A stretch of DNA of 64,000 bases from Sphingomonas aliaeris (GCF_016743815.1 NZ_CP061035.1:994501-1058500); one strand, 5' to 3'. Counted from the stretch's first letter, positions 10,817-19,155 are shown. Program-made: numbers and translations. The notes: generated by a model from the sequence alone, not told the origin.

Positions 10817-11443
10817 TCATGCCGACACCTGCATGAGCTGTGACGGATAGGGTGCGACTAGTTTCTGCGTCACTTCCCACGGCGCTGTCAGCCAGTCCTC
10901 GTAGTCGGCGTCGTCCAGCATCACGGGCATGGCCTTTGGATGAATTGGCGCAACGATGCCATTCGGCTCGGTTGTAAGGAACCCGTAGGCGTTTCCCCGT
11001 TCGGTTGGTCGCCAGATTCCGGCCAGCGCGAAGATCGGACGGCTTGGAACTTCAAACCAGTGCAGTGGCTTCTTGCCATCCCCTCCCGGCGCGATGCCGA
11101 ACTCGGAGAAGGACGTGACCGGCACGAGGCAGCGTCTTGCCGGGTTCGTCAGCATCGATCGCCAGAAGCCGGAGCTGAGGTTGCGCACGTTCGTTACGTA
11201 CTTGGTCAGCTTGATCGCTGGGTCGCGCTTGCTTGGAACCTGCGTCGGCACGCCCCATTCCATTCGCTCGATGGTGCGCGCCCTCCCGTTCTGCACGATG
11301 ACGGTTCCGTAGAACTGGGTCTTGTTCCCCGTTGGGAAGATGTCGGGAACGGGAAACGTGACATCGGGCTCGTAGGGGGAATGTACCCCGAACGTAGCTG
11401 CTATCTCGGCCTGCTTGGCGGTGAGCCTGTACCGGTTGCACAT
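10817..11443 (-). CDS. SOS response-associated peptidase (SRAP, YedK/HMCES family)
   Basis: A member of the SRAP family that forms a DNA-protein crosslink with abasic sites in single-stranded DNA and so protects them. The protein begins MCNRY, so Cys2 becomes the N-terminal catalytic residue after methionine removal. Other family elements are MEWGVPT, NVRNLSSG, the glutamate in VTSFSEF (the usual motif is GFYEW), and the histidine in IHPKAMPVML. Length (208) fits the family. A GGAGGATAAG ribosome site precedes the ATG. The gene is about 50 bases downstream of the HU gene on the same strand and may be cotranscribed. The SFSEF variant is atypical but keeps the key Glu. Confidence 0.92.
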   Translation of the reverse strand: MCNRYRLTAKQAEIAATFGVHSPYEPDVTFPVPDIFPTGNKTQFYGTVIVQNGRARTIERMEWGVPTQVPSKRDPAIKLTKYVTNVRNLSSGFWRSMLTNPARRCLVPVTSFSEFGIAPGGDGKKPLHWFEVPSRPIFALAGIWRPTERGNAYGFLTTEPNGIVAPIHPKAMPVMLDDADYEDWLTAPWEVTQKLVAPYPSQLMQVSA

Positions 11444-11496
11444 CGGCTTATCCTCCGGGAGGACGCCGGCAAGCCAGGCCCGCCGGCGTCCATCTG

Positions 11497-11766
11497 TCAG
11501 AGCTTGTCCTTCAGGCCTTTGGCGGCGGTGAAGGTGACCTTCTTGGAGGCAGCGATCGTGATCGCTGCGCCGCTAGCAGGATTACGACCCTGTCGTTCAG
11601 GCCGATCCTTGACCGCGAACTTGCCAAACCCCGGGATAGAAACATCGTCGCCCTTGGCCGCCGCGACGGCGATCTGATCGAAGACCGCCGTGATGGCAGC
11701 CTTCGCCTCCGCCTCGTTCGACCCGGTTGCTCCCGCCACACCCTTGACCAGTTCGCCGATATTCAT
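11497..11766 (-). CDS. HU family DNA-binding protein
   Basis: A nucleoid-associated HU-type protein of 89 residues that would dimerise and bend DNA. Seen are the helical dimerisation half, VSIPGFGKFAVKDRPERQGRNP (the beta-arm start, with the conserved GRNP turn and Pro at the arm tip) and the C-terminal helix VTFTAAKGLKDKL. It lies upstream of, and in line with, the SRAP gene. It is probably an accessory copy, since housekeeping HU genes usually sit elsewhere; I cannot verify that here. Confidence 0.95.
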   Translation of the reverse strand: MNIGELVKGVAGATGSNEAEAKAAITAVFDQIAVAAAKGDDVSIPGFGKFAVKDRPERQGRNPASGAAITIAASKKVTFTAAKGLKDKL

Positions 11767-12068
11767 GGAATCTCTCTTTCGTGTTGTTTCGGCAGCGACA
11801 TTACCCTGCGGTGCTGCGGATACAACGCCCGTGATTATCTTGGATGGTGTTCCAGCCGAATGGCCATGACCGTGCCTTGATACGGCTGTGTTTCATGGAA
11901 GAATGAGGCCGATGCGTCAGGTCGATCATTCGACGAAGGTTTCGCTCAAGCGCTCGGAGGGCGGTAAAACCAGGACAATGTACCGATCAATTGGTGAACG
12001 AAAAAAATCACTGTCCTACATATAACCAAATAGGTGATTACGCTTTCCACGATTTGAGGAGTGTGGTC

Positions 12069-12164
12069 ATGATATATATCGATTCGCAGATGGTAATGGC
12101 CGTTGCCGCCGTCGTATCGAGCTTGGCGGCGTTGATATGGTCTGTGCGTCGAAAGGCAGACTGA
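12069..12164 (+). CDS. Small single-span membrane protein (31 aa)
   Basis: A 31-codon frame starting at ATG 12069, preceded by GAGGAG eleven bases upstream. The product begins MIYIDSQMVMAV, continues as a hydrophobic helix of about 17 residues and ends WSVRRKAD. That gives one membrane span with a positive cytoplasmic tail, which is a plausible topology. Nothing else in this stretch is coding. No homology claim is made; support is the ribosome site plus the membrane-helix pattern. Confidence 0.4.
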   Translation: MIYIDSQMVMAVAAVVSSLAALIWSVRRKAD

Positions 12165-12498
12165 CTGGCACATCGAAGTCGTGCTGCGACTGGTCTTGCG
12201 TTAGTTGCGATCGCCATGCTGATTGACGGTGTGGCAGCCATTGCCGCACCTGATCTTAGGCGATCCATTCAGCCCTGCCGCGACACTTGCCGGATTTGGG
12301 TGAAGCCGCTCCGTCGGATGAGAACGCCGATAGAGCCGCGCCGCGTTAGTATATCCTGCCGATTGGGATCCCGGAGGGTCGCCAGAAGCTGCCGATGTGG
12401 GGCGTCTTTCGGAGATCGCCGTTGAAAGGGTTGAATGGGAAATATCGCTCTTTTGTCGCTTTCAGTACCGACACGCTTTCGCAGTGAGGGGGAACCCG
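12165..12498. other. Intergenic stretch, leader of the WHCTRL-motif gene
   Basis: No convincing coding region. An open frame in phase with the following gene begins at 12397, but it has no ribosome site until the GAGGGGG just before GTG 12499. I therefore treat 12397-12498 as leader. Confidence 0.4.
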
Positions 12499-13236
12499 GT
12501 GCTGATCGACTTTGATAGGCCTGAGACATGGCCGGCGGACGTCGTCGACTTCCTGAGCGGACATCTGGAGGTTCTGTGCGACTGGCTTGGTGACCAGCAG
12601 TTCGCTTCACCAGATCAGTTCGATCAGATCATCGGCGAACTGGCGGAAGTTATCCGCCCCCACGACATCCTCGCTTGGCATTGCACGCGCCTGACAGCGA
12701 GAGAGGCCGGTGTGATCCGGGCAGAAGGGATGTTCCTGCCGACGGTCGAGACCTTGATGATGCGGATTGACGCAGCACAGGCCGAAGGCGCGTTTCCGCC
12801 TGCGGTGGCGGAGGGCTTCCGACGACGACACCAAGGCGGTTCGCCAACCCGGACCGGACGCATCTGGTTCCTGTTCACGCGCCCCTGCAACGACGAAGGC
12901 GTAGCCGACTTCTTCCGGTTCTGGGGCGGGGAAGCGATCTACGCTGCCATCGATCGGGACCCGAAGCTGGGACCAGCGCTTCGTTCGACGGGCATTCCTT
13001 CCGTCGTCGAGGCGGCACTGCCAGTCAGCTACTTCGTGGACGGCCTTGGCCTCGAGATCGACATGGCGGAGAAGTTCTGTGCCTGGCGCGCTGGCCGCAG
13101 AGGTTCCGGCATACCTCACGATCGTACGCGCGTTCCGATCCCGGCCGAAATCATCCGCAGGATCATCACCTTCGACGATCTGGAATTCGCGGTCCTGACC
13201 GGCTGCGCCAGCTACCACGATCCGCTGAAGAACTAG
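12499..13236 (+). CDS. Unknown protein with an ART-like WHCTRL motif
   Basis: I do not recognise a named family. The protein (245 residues from the GTG at 12499, chosen for its GAGGGGG ribosome site) has an early motif ILAWHCTRLT (58-67) followed by a helix and EGMFLP. This resembles the first strand and loop (His-x-Thr) of ADP-ribosyltransferase-fold proteins such as DarT and Tpt1. Further conserved-looking segments are GRIWFLFTRP and, near the end, ITFDDLEFAVLTG. No signal peptide or membrane span is seen. It converges with the HEPN-like gene (28-base gap) and may belong to a defence or toxin neighbourhood. The ART suggestion is inference only. Confidence 0.7.
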   Translation: MLIDFDRPETWPADVVDFLSGHLEVLCDWLGDQQFASPDQFDQIIGELAEVIRPHDILAWHCTRLTAREAGVIRAEGMFLPTVETLMMRIDAAQAEGAFPPAVAEGFRRRHQGGSPTRTGRIWFLFTRPCNDEGVADFFRFWGGEAIYAAIDRDPKLGPALRSTGIPSVVEAALPVSYFVDGLGLEIDMAEKFCAWRAGRRGSGIPHDRTRVPIPAEIIRRIITFDDLEFAVLTGCASYHDPLKN

Positions 13237-13263
13237 CCGACGTGACGAGGTCTGGCTCCTGAG

Positions 13264-14076
13264 CTACTCGGATAGTCGCCCTGCCAAATGCCGCATCAGT
13301 CCGCGCACAGCGTCGAAGATTTCCTTCGAACGTTCCTCATCGTAGAAGCTTCGGCCGTGCATCGCGTGATTTCGCCACGCGTTCTTGATCGCTCGGAAGT
13401 ACGATGCCGCCTCTGCTGCCCATTGCTCCTCGTCGGCTCCGTCTGAAGCCTTCGAGGTCGCGCGGAGGCTACTCTCGATCTGATTCAGCTGCTTGTTCCA
13501 GTTCGCGCCGTCCGCAATGCCGACGTGGACCGAAAGCGCAGCGAGCGGCGCTTCAAGCGCGCGCATCAGGTGCATCACCGCACCGGTCCAGCGGCCGACA
13601 GCCAGGCTCTTGCCGGCTTCGACGATGTCCTCGGCGCTGCTCGGGAACGCATCGTCGACTGCGCTGCCGAACAGGGGGTCGACCTGATCGTAAAGACCCG
13701 CGTTGCCGGGGCTCAGTGCAAACAGTGGCCGCGCGTCGAGCTCGTCCCGGAAAGTCCTGAGGAGATAGTCGAGACCGCCGATCAGTTCGTCCAACTCCCG
13801 CTCGCCGAATGAGAGGTGACCCTTCTCTGGATGCGGAAATTTCTGGAAAAGGTGGCTGAGATCAGTCGCTGCGGCGGCGCACGCCACCATGCCGAGACTT
13901 TCCGCGGCGTCCCGCATCGCCGTGGCGCCCTGAATGATCGCAGCCATCTGGTCCAGGCTCACTTCAAGCTCTGCCCCATGGTCGCGGACCTGTCGCCGCC
14001 CGACCTGGAGATACTTGCAGCTGCCCCCGATCAACGACGCGCTTGCGACGAGGTTGCCGGCGGGAAGACGGATCAT
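13264..14076 (-). CDS. HEPN-like protein with RNxxxH motif
   Basis: A 270-residue, largely helical protein not assigned to a named family. Two features point to the HEPN superfamily. One is a helix GRWTGAVMHLMRALEAPLAAL (about 161-181), a pattern common in HEPN-like proteins. The other is the C-terminal AWRNHAMHGRSF (234-244), whose R235-N-x3-H240 matches the HEPN RNase consensus. HEPN proteins act as RNA-cutting toxins or in phage defence. The ATG at 14076 follows AAGGA; the frame is open 16 codons further up. It converges with the WHCTRL gene and is divergent from the GIY-YIG-like gene. No antitoxin of known type is evident. Confidence 0.75.
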   Translation of the reverse strand: MIRLPAGNLVASASLIGGSCKYLQVGRRQVRDHGAELEVSLDQMAAIIQGATAMRDAAESLGMVACAAAATDLSHLFQKFPHPEKGHLSFGERELDELIGGLDYLLRTFRDELDARPLFALSPGNAGLYDQVDPLFGSAVDDAFPSSAEDIVEAGKSLAVGRWTGAVMHLMRALEAPLAALSVHVGIADGANWNKQLNQIESSLRATSKASDGADEEQWAAEAASYFRAIKNAWRNHAMHGRSFYDEERSKEIFDAVRGLMRHLAGRLSE

Positions 14077-14330
14077 GGGCGTATCCTTGGTTGTCGATAA
14101 ACCATAGCAGACACGTGTCGGCATTATTCGATGAGATCGAGCCGGAATGACGGCATCTGGTTCAGGGAACGCAGACCTAGGGGTCGTCGGGTGCCTCGCT
14201 CATGCGACCGCTCGCGCTCGGCGGGCGGCCGACACGATGCTATGGCCGCTTTGCCGGGGCGGGGCCGACGGTGGCAACGCATCGGATCTACGTCACTCCG
14301 ATTGGTCTTTCGCGATGAGGCAATAGATTA

Positions 14331-14927
14331 GTGCAGGATTTTCAACGACCGGACGATCAGACGGTGGCGGAACCGTTCGAAGGCCTCGCTGCGGATGCTT
14401 CTGCAAGGCTGAACCGCCTTGCGGAAACCGTACGTGCTCGTCGCCCAAAGAGCGTGGGGAGCCTCGACTTCGAACTCGGGTGGCTTGCTGAACCAGCGAA
14501 GCTATCAGAGATTGACCGTGAACTGAAGGCGTGGGTGAAAGGCAAAAGTCGGTTTGTCTACCGTTTCAAAGCGCTGGAACCGGACTCCTACGTCAAATTG
14601 ACTGAGGCGTTCGATGGAAAGCCGCTGAAGACCGGAGACAAGGATCTAAGATACAGCCGCATGAATGCGCCAGCTTCGCCACGTGCGCTCTACGTCGGAT
14701 CGAGCAACGGCAGGTTCGCCGATCGAATTAGTTGTCATCTCGGGCGCTTGGCTGCCGCTGGAACCTACGCCATGAAACTGGCTCAGTGGGCGACTGCAGT
14801 GCCGGCGACCATGAGATTCGACTACTGGTCGTACGCCAAGGACATCGATCAAATCGAACTCGAAGCACTCGAGCAGGAACTGTGGGACGCCTGCACTCCG
14901 CTTCTGGGCAAGCGGAGCGGCAAGTAG
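14331..14927 (+). CDS. GIY-YIG-like domain protein
   Basis: A 198-residue protein starting at GTG. The C-terminal half reads like a diverged GIY-YIG fold: a strand SRFVYRF (73-79), then ALYVGSSNGRFADRISCHLG (119-138) with YVG for YIG, a following Arg and His, and a late glutamate in a helix (ELEALEQELW). The tail LLGKRSGK is basic. The N-terminal 70 residues are helical and without recognised motif. GIY-YIG domains cut DNA or appear in repair and defence proteins. Whether this one is active is unknown, because the first GIY element is not clear. It starts about 250 bases from the HEPN-like gene, divergently. Confidence 0.65.
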   Translation: MQDFQRPDDQTVAEPFEGLAADASARLNRLAETVRARRPKSVGSLDFELGWLAEPAKLSEIDRELKAWVKGKSRFVYRFKALEPDSYVKLTEAFDGKPLKTGDKDLRYSRMNAPASPRALYVGSSNGRFADRISCHLGRLAAAGTYAMKLAQWATAVPATMRFDYWSYAKDIDQIELEALEQELWDACTPLLGKRSGK

Positions 14928-15083
14928 CGACATCCATCATTCGAATTTTGTATATCAGTGCCCGCGTGTGGCTTCGGTGCTGCGCCACCGAACATCGACC
15001 GCCGGCCATCTCCGAATTTATGTTTAGGTCTTAGCTCGGCTTCGTAATCACAGATCGTACGGTGCAGACTTCGTCTCGAATAG

Positions 15084-15476
15084 ACTAAGTCGTGCTTCCA
15101 GCCGTGGTTTCGGGAACGCCTTCGACGGCGCGGCATCGCCCTCCAACTGGTGGGGCGGAACCGGGACGGTGCCCGCTTCCTGATGCTTGCGTCCACCTTG
15201 GAGCGCATGCCGCTCGGACTACGCCCGTTCGGGCCGACGCGCAGCGGGATGAAGACGTTGCTGATCGACGCCCCGCCACGACGCATCGTCTCGTCGACGC
15301 TCACTCTGCTTGCCGGCGGGGAGGGGACAGCGCTTTCTGCGCTTGGATACCACCGGGTGGACGCCACGCAAATCGACGTCGATCTGCCATTCGGCTTCGT
15401 GCTGGACGGCGAACACTTTCCTCCGGGTAGCTATCACGTCCGATCAGGAACGCCCGTTAGTTTCCTCCGGGCGTGA
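15084..15476 (+). pseudogene. C-terminal fragment of a diacylglycerol kinase-like lipid kinase
   Basis: The frame is open from just after a TAG (15081) to TGA (15474-15476) but has no good start. Its protein matches the C-terminal beta-domain of DAGK/sphingosine-kinase type enzymes: FLMLASTLERMPLGLRPF, a segment IDAPPRRIV, then VDLPFGFVLDGEHFPPGSY and SGTPVSFLRA. The catalytic N-terminal domain (GGDGT loop) is absent upstream, where the sequence is non-coding. I read it as a truncated remnant. A short protein from the GTG at 15150 is possible but would lack the active site. Confidence 0.5.
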
Positions 15477-15615
15477 GAAGAAGCGTTTCGGGGGGCGTCC
15501 GCTTATGCGGCGAAGCATAAGCTCTCAGGAGGCGGCTCCGATGTTCAGGACGCTGCGCCCGACGGAGGCGGGTAAAATCCGTATCAGGTTGATAGAGGCT
15601 GACAATTGGTTGTGA

Positions 15616-16014
15616 TCAGAGCGGGCTGGTCGAATGTGATCTGTTCGATTGGCTGACGACAGCCTTGATGTGGTCGACGACCTGATATGCCGCAAAGGGT
15701 GCCTGCAAGGTGTCTGACGTAGCGAAGACCGGTGTGTAACCGCCTCTCGTAACCAGCAATAACGGTATGCCAGCAGCGGATATCGCATCCCGCCCGGTGA
15801 AATCTTTCGACTCATAAATCTGCGCATCGAACACAATCGCATCAGGCATGGCCGTGAAAGTGCCGAGCATGCTGTTCGCCTGTTCGACAGATCGGGCAGG
15901 ACCAGCAATGCTAGCGCCCGCTTCGATCAGGCTCGACGTGAGATAGTCCGACAGGAAGCCGTCCTGCTCAACCAATAGGATACGAGATCCAGAAAGGGGA
16001 AGGTCAGAGGGCAT
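15616..16014 (-). CDS. Degenerate single-domain response regulator
   Basis: A stand-alone receiver-like domain, 132 residues. It begins SRILLVEQDGFLSDYL and has the candidate phospho-acceptor aspartate in AIVFDAQIYE. IPLLLVTRGG corresponds to the strand bearing the conserved Thr/Ser. The final motif is LQAPFAAYQVV, where the conserved lysine of KPF is missing. The first acidic pair is reduced to E-Q-D. These changes suggest impaired or phosphorylation-independent signalling. No histidine kinase is adjacent; the hybrid kinase at the left end is 13 kb away. Confidence 0.75.
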   Translation of the reverse strand: MPSDLPLSGSRILLVEQDGFLSDYLTSSLIEAGASIAGPARSVEQANSMLGTFTAMPDAIVFDAQIYESKDFTGRDAISAAGIPLLLVTRGGYTPVFATSDTLQAPFAAYQVVDHIKAVVSQSNRSHSTSPL

Positions 16015-16133
16015 CTAACCGGTTATCTGGGGGTCGGCTGAGTTCGCCAATAACCTGGAGCAATAGTCGAGTTCAGCGGAATGCTGCTCATTCCGAACGT
16101 CGCAATTCAGGCTTATAGTGGTATCGGCGCCGC

Positions 16134-16352
16134 ATGGCGTGGATCTGTAAGATACGGGGGCATTCTCCGGCTGGCGGCATCCGCAACGAGGAGCTCGAGT
16201 TCGCAAGATGCTCACGCTGTCGCGCGGAAATGATCCTTCAGCCAGGATGTGAGTGGACGCCCTTGCCGGCCGGGCTACGTGTCGTCTGGCATCCGCCCGG
16301 ACATCAGGGACTTCACTGGAGCAAGGCGATAAGCCGGCGATCGAAATCGTGA
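16134..16352 (+). CDS. Small Cys-containing orphan protein
   Basis: A 72-residue protein of unknown function. It begins MAWICKIRGHSPAGG and contains FARCSRCRAEM, so a Cys-x4-His and a Cys-x2-Cys pair could form a zinc site. LRVVWHPPG lies in the C-terminal part. Short proteins of this layout recur in sphingomonads to my knowledge, but I know of no assigned role. The ribosome site is weak. The neighbour downstream (16422) is also a Cys-rich orphan, same strand. Confidence 0.55.
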   Translation: MAWICKIRGHSPAGGIRNEELEFARCSRCRAEMILQPGCEWTPLPAGLRVVWHPPGHQGLHWSKAISRRSKS

Positions 16353-16421
16353 CCAGTCGATGTTTCAGCGCCGGCGCTCGTCCCCTCTATCCGAATCGTT
16401 CCCGGTTCGTTCACATGCGCC

Positions 16422-16940
16422 ATGGTTGGCGCACCCAAGTCCTTATCGGATCTGCACCGCGTGGAAGCGCAGGTTCGCGTAACGTGCCGCGGCTGTAAGG
16501 CCACCGAAATTTGGGATCTCGATAGGCTGATCGCCCACGTTCGCGAAAATGGTGGCAATACGGCGTGGCGAGCAGCGCACCTAACGATCAAGTGCCCGCA
16601 CCGATGCTCGTCGCCGCTGATAGTTCTGGCACCAATACCTTTCGGCAGGAAGCGCGCCCGCCGAACTGCTCACCGCACTGCCTTGATCAATCTGGCGCTT
16701 CAGATCCTCCAAGACGCCGCGCATCGATCATCCTCCGAAGGCGTAGGAACCGTCGAGGTCCGACTCGCCCTGCACGTTCTACGGCCCTTCACGAAGGATA
16801 GCGCGTCCCTGATCGAGTTCTGGACGGCCGCAACTGCGCAGCCCCGGCATCCGTGGACCGGTTGCCACCTGCCCTATCGCCTGATCGTGCAGCAGCTGAT
16901 CGATCGCGGGGAGGCGGTCGACAAGGCGCGCCAGCCTTAG
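16422..16940 (+). CDS. Conserved protein of unknown function with Cys motifs
   Basis: A 172-residue protein. The N-terminal part has VTCRGCKATEIWDLDRLIAH and LTIKCPHRCSSP, giving Cys-x2-Cys and Cys-x3-Cys that could bind zinc. The second half (residues about 80-170) is helical: RTALINLALQIL, VEVRLALHVL, and TGCHLPYRLIVQQLIDRG. The layout resembles orphan proteins of sphingomonads, but no function is known to me. It lies in a same-strand run with genes at 16134, 16988 and 17322. Confidence 0.6.
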   Translation: MVGAPKSLSDLHRVEAQVRVTCRGCKATEIWDLDRLIAHVRENGGNTAWRAAHLTIKCPHRCSSPLIVLAPIPFGRKRARRTAHRTALINLALQILQDAAHRSSSEGVGTVEVRLALHVLRPFTKDSASLIEFWTAATAQPRHPWTGCHLPYRLIVQQLIDRGEAVDKARQP

Positions 16941-16987
16941 CCTATACAAGGATTGCGGATCTCCCGGCTGGCGCGCACCGTACGCTG

Positions 16988-17269
16988 ATGCGCGGAAAAC
17001 TCAGCGAACAGCATGAATACGAACTCGACCGGGCTTTGCTCGACGAACACGGGCCCTCTTATATCGACACGATCTGTTCGTTCGTGGAGGGCATGCGAGC
17101 CGAGGGTCGCGATGCCGACGCCGACGATGCGATGAGGCAGTGCGCGCGCATGTGGGTAATCTTGCAGTCGGATCAGGAATTGCTCGCCGACTGGCACGCA
17201 ATCGACGGCGAAGCCGAGGAAGCGGATCTGCTAGCTGCCGAGATCAATCGACGCGGCCTGGATCTTTGA
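16988..17269 (+). CDS. Small acidic orphan protein (93 aa)
   Basis: No recognised family. The product starts MRGKLSEQHEYELDRALLDE and is strongly acidic and helical (EGMRAEGRDADADDAMRQC, then EEADLLAAEINRRGLDL), with no signal peptide. I chose the ATG at 16988; the frame is open further upstream into the previous gene. It sits 48 bases after the Cys-motif gene and 52 bases before the iron-permease-like gene, so these may be one transcript. Confidence 0.5.
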   Translation: MRGKLSEQHEYELDRALLDEHGPSYIDTICSFVEGMRAEGRDADADDAMRQCARMWVILQSDQELLADWHAIDGEAEEADLLAAEINRRGLDL

Positions 17270-17321
17270 GCACGAAGAACGCGCGGCGAGCGATCCTCGC
17301 GGTGCCTGAGAGGTAGCAATC

Positions 17322-17693
17322 ATGTGGAAGCGACTGAACGAGGTTGGTGGACGCGTCGCGGGACGGACCGCCGACATGGCGGGAGCGCCGCTCGCCATCA
17401 TCCTCACCGCGGTGTTCTGCGCCGGTTGGTATCTGCGCGCCGGCGCTGCCGGGGAGAACACTCTAAGCCTCATCCTCTCGGTTTGCTCGATCACCTTGAC
17501 GCAGATGGTCCTGAATGGACAGCGACGGAGCGAGCAGGCGCTTCACCTGAAGATGGACGAGTTGGTATATTCGATGGAGGGCGCCCGTAACGAGGTTGCC
17601 GGCATCGAGGCGAAGTCCACGGACGATCTGGAAGCGCTGCGACGATCGGGCGACGCTGCCGGCAAAGAGCTACGTGGTCGCGGGGTCGACTGA
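17322..17693 (+). CDS. Low-affinity iron permease family protein
   Basis: A 123-residue inner-membrane protein of the iron_permease (PF04120-type) family. Two hydrophobic segments are visible, APLAIILTAVFCAGWYL (about 22-38) and TLSLILSVCSITLTQMVL (about 47-64). They are followed by the family motif NGQRRSEQALHLKMDELV and a charged cytoplasmic tail that ends KELRGRGVD. The bacterial members are annotated from a fungal low-affinity iron transporter; direct transport evidence is scarce. The start ATG has a GAGAGG site. Confidence 0.85.
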   Translation: MWKRLNEVGGRVAGRTADMAGAPLAIILTAVFCAGWYLRAGAAGENTLSLILSVCSITLTQMVLNGQRRSEQALHLKMDELVYSMEGARNEVAGIEAKSTDDLEALRRSGDAAGKELRGRGVD

Positions 17694-17809
17694 TATGGCA
17701 AACGGTATGAGCGGAAGCGTCAAGGCCACCGGCTTTCCGGTGATGCTATCAATCGGAGCCTTTGAGAGGCCGCCATCGGTTTGCTAATAAGAACTAGGTA
17801 TCCCTACTA

Positions 17810-18547
17810 TCAGGACGAGAACGCGGGCCGTATGTTCTCAAGGGGAAGATGAAGATACGCTCGGCTGAAGCTGCCGATGGCTGCCAAGCCTGTCACGTCG
17901 AATATCCTTAGCTGTCGCTTGCGATAGATGATCAGCCCCTCAGCGGCGAATGTCCTCAACGTACGGCATACATGGACACTGGCAAGCCCGGTCGCGTCCC
18001 CTAATTGGGCTTGGGTCATAGGAACTCATGATAAGCCCCTACACTTATTCCCCGAGCGCTCGCTCGTCAGACAAACTCACAGAGTAGGCGTGCAAAACGA
18101 TGTCGGGCGTGCCGACAGGCTACGTTGACCAGCCATTCCTGCATGACCGCCGCCTTCTTCGAAGCGTCCATCCATAGCGCACGGCCGATCGCGGGGGCGC
18201 TCGAACGCCACCCGTTGAACGTCCGCGCGACTGATCTCAACGGTTTGCAATCGTGTAAGAGCCTGGACGTTGTGGTCAGTCAATCGCAGGAAAAGCTTAT
18301 GTCCGTCGCTCGTGTCTCCGGGCATCAAAAGGGAGACAATCTGACGCTTGCCGTCCTCGGCGATCTTCTGCCCGAATGCGTGCCTCTCCGCGATGACAAA
18401 GAACATCTCGGAATTGAGGTCGCCCTCTCGCTGCAAGTACTTCGCAGGCTCATGGTAGCGGCTGAGTGCGCGAAGCCCCATAAAGGCAGCCCGGTCATCG
18501 TTCGCCACAAAGTTATGCGAGCTCAGCCGGTCGAGGAAGAGACCCAC
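17810..18547 (-). pseudogene. Crp/Fnr-type regulator broken by frameshifts and a stop
   Basis: The remains of a cyclic-nucleotide-binding-domain regulator. The N-terminal part reads FLDRLSSHNF, then GDLNSEMFFVIAERHAF and GKRQIVSLLMPGDTSDGH. Near 18190 (a C-run in the gene's sense) the frame shifts; the next frame gives the linker helix ALWMDASKKAAVMQEWL and ARHRFARLLCEFV. It then stops at TGA (18067-18069). After GAYHEF a second one-base loss near 18023 precedes the helix-turn-helix MTQAQLGDATGLASVHVCR. With three lesions it cannot make the full protein. An intact relative lies at 38644-39378. The exact start is uncertain. Confidence 0.75.
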
Positions 18548-18766
18548 CGCATCGAGTCTCGGCCACTGAACCCTCCCCAAGCATGCAAAATCCAAGACCA
18601 GCTTCAGATCCCTGGCCCTCCAAGGGGGACCCAGATCTCTGGGCTTTGCCATAGATCTATAAGGCGGTTCGCTGTGGGTAGCCTTTAGGCTGCCCGCTTC
18701 GTTTGCTGATCTGGATCATTGCCCGGTCAGGCAATTATGCTGATTTCGTAGCCTAGGGGACCGGTC

Positions 18767-18955
18767 ATGGCGAGAACGAAGAGCAGGGCAACGGCGGCCT
18801 GGGACGAAGAGCGGGTGGAGCTCCGCGTTGCGCTTCACTTGCTGGAGGCGAGCGGCGTGCGTGCCAGCGCCGAACATCTCGCGATAAGCACGCGCATCAA
18901 GGAACTAGACAGGCTAATCCGCGAGGAGCTCGGCTATCGGGTGGCTCGCGGCTGA
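18767..18955 (+). CDS. Small charged orphan protein (62 aa)
   Basis: Begins MARTKSRATAAWDEERVELR, followed by a predicted helix pair rich in Glu/Arg, with no membrane span. An AGGGGA site lies eight bases before the ATG. No family is recognised. Start, ribosome site and base usage fit a real gene, but length gives little statistical support. Confidence 0.45.
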   Translation: MARTKSRATAAWDEERVELRVALHLLEASGVRASAEHLAISTRIKELDRLIREELGYRVARG

Positions 18956-19119
18956 ACCGCGGACCCGCGGCCCGCTTGCGGATGTCGTAGCGGTGTGATG
19001 AGCTGAGTACATCTCGGCTACCGCCGGCTCAGAATTTTCGCTGGGACGCGAAGCTCTGATAACGGATAAGAGGCGCTTCAGGGGTCATTCTGTAGACCCA
19101 GGCTTCCGAGCTAGCCTCG

Positions 19120-19155
19120 CCCGGTGGCATTCCCCCTCAACGCAGTGCCACCGGG
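19120..19155. repeat. Perfect 10-bp inverted repeat, terminator-like
   Basis: CCCGGTGGCA at 19120-19129 is exactly repeated in inverse at 19146-19155, with a 16-base loop and a T-rich stretch (tgtttgtttc) after it. It could be a terminator or a protein-binding palindrome ahead of the cupin-like gene. The long loop makes a classical terminator less certain. Confidence 0.4.
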
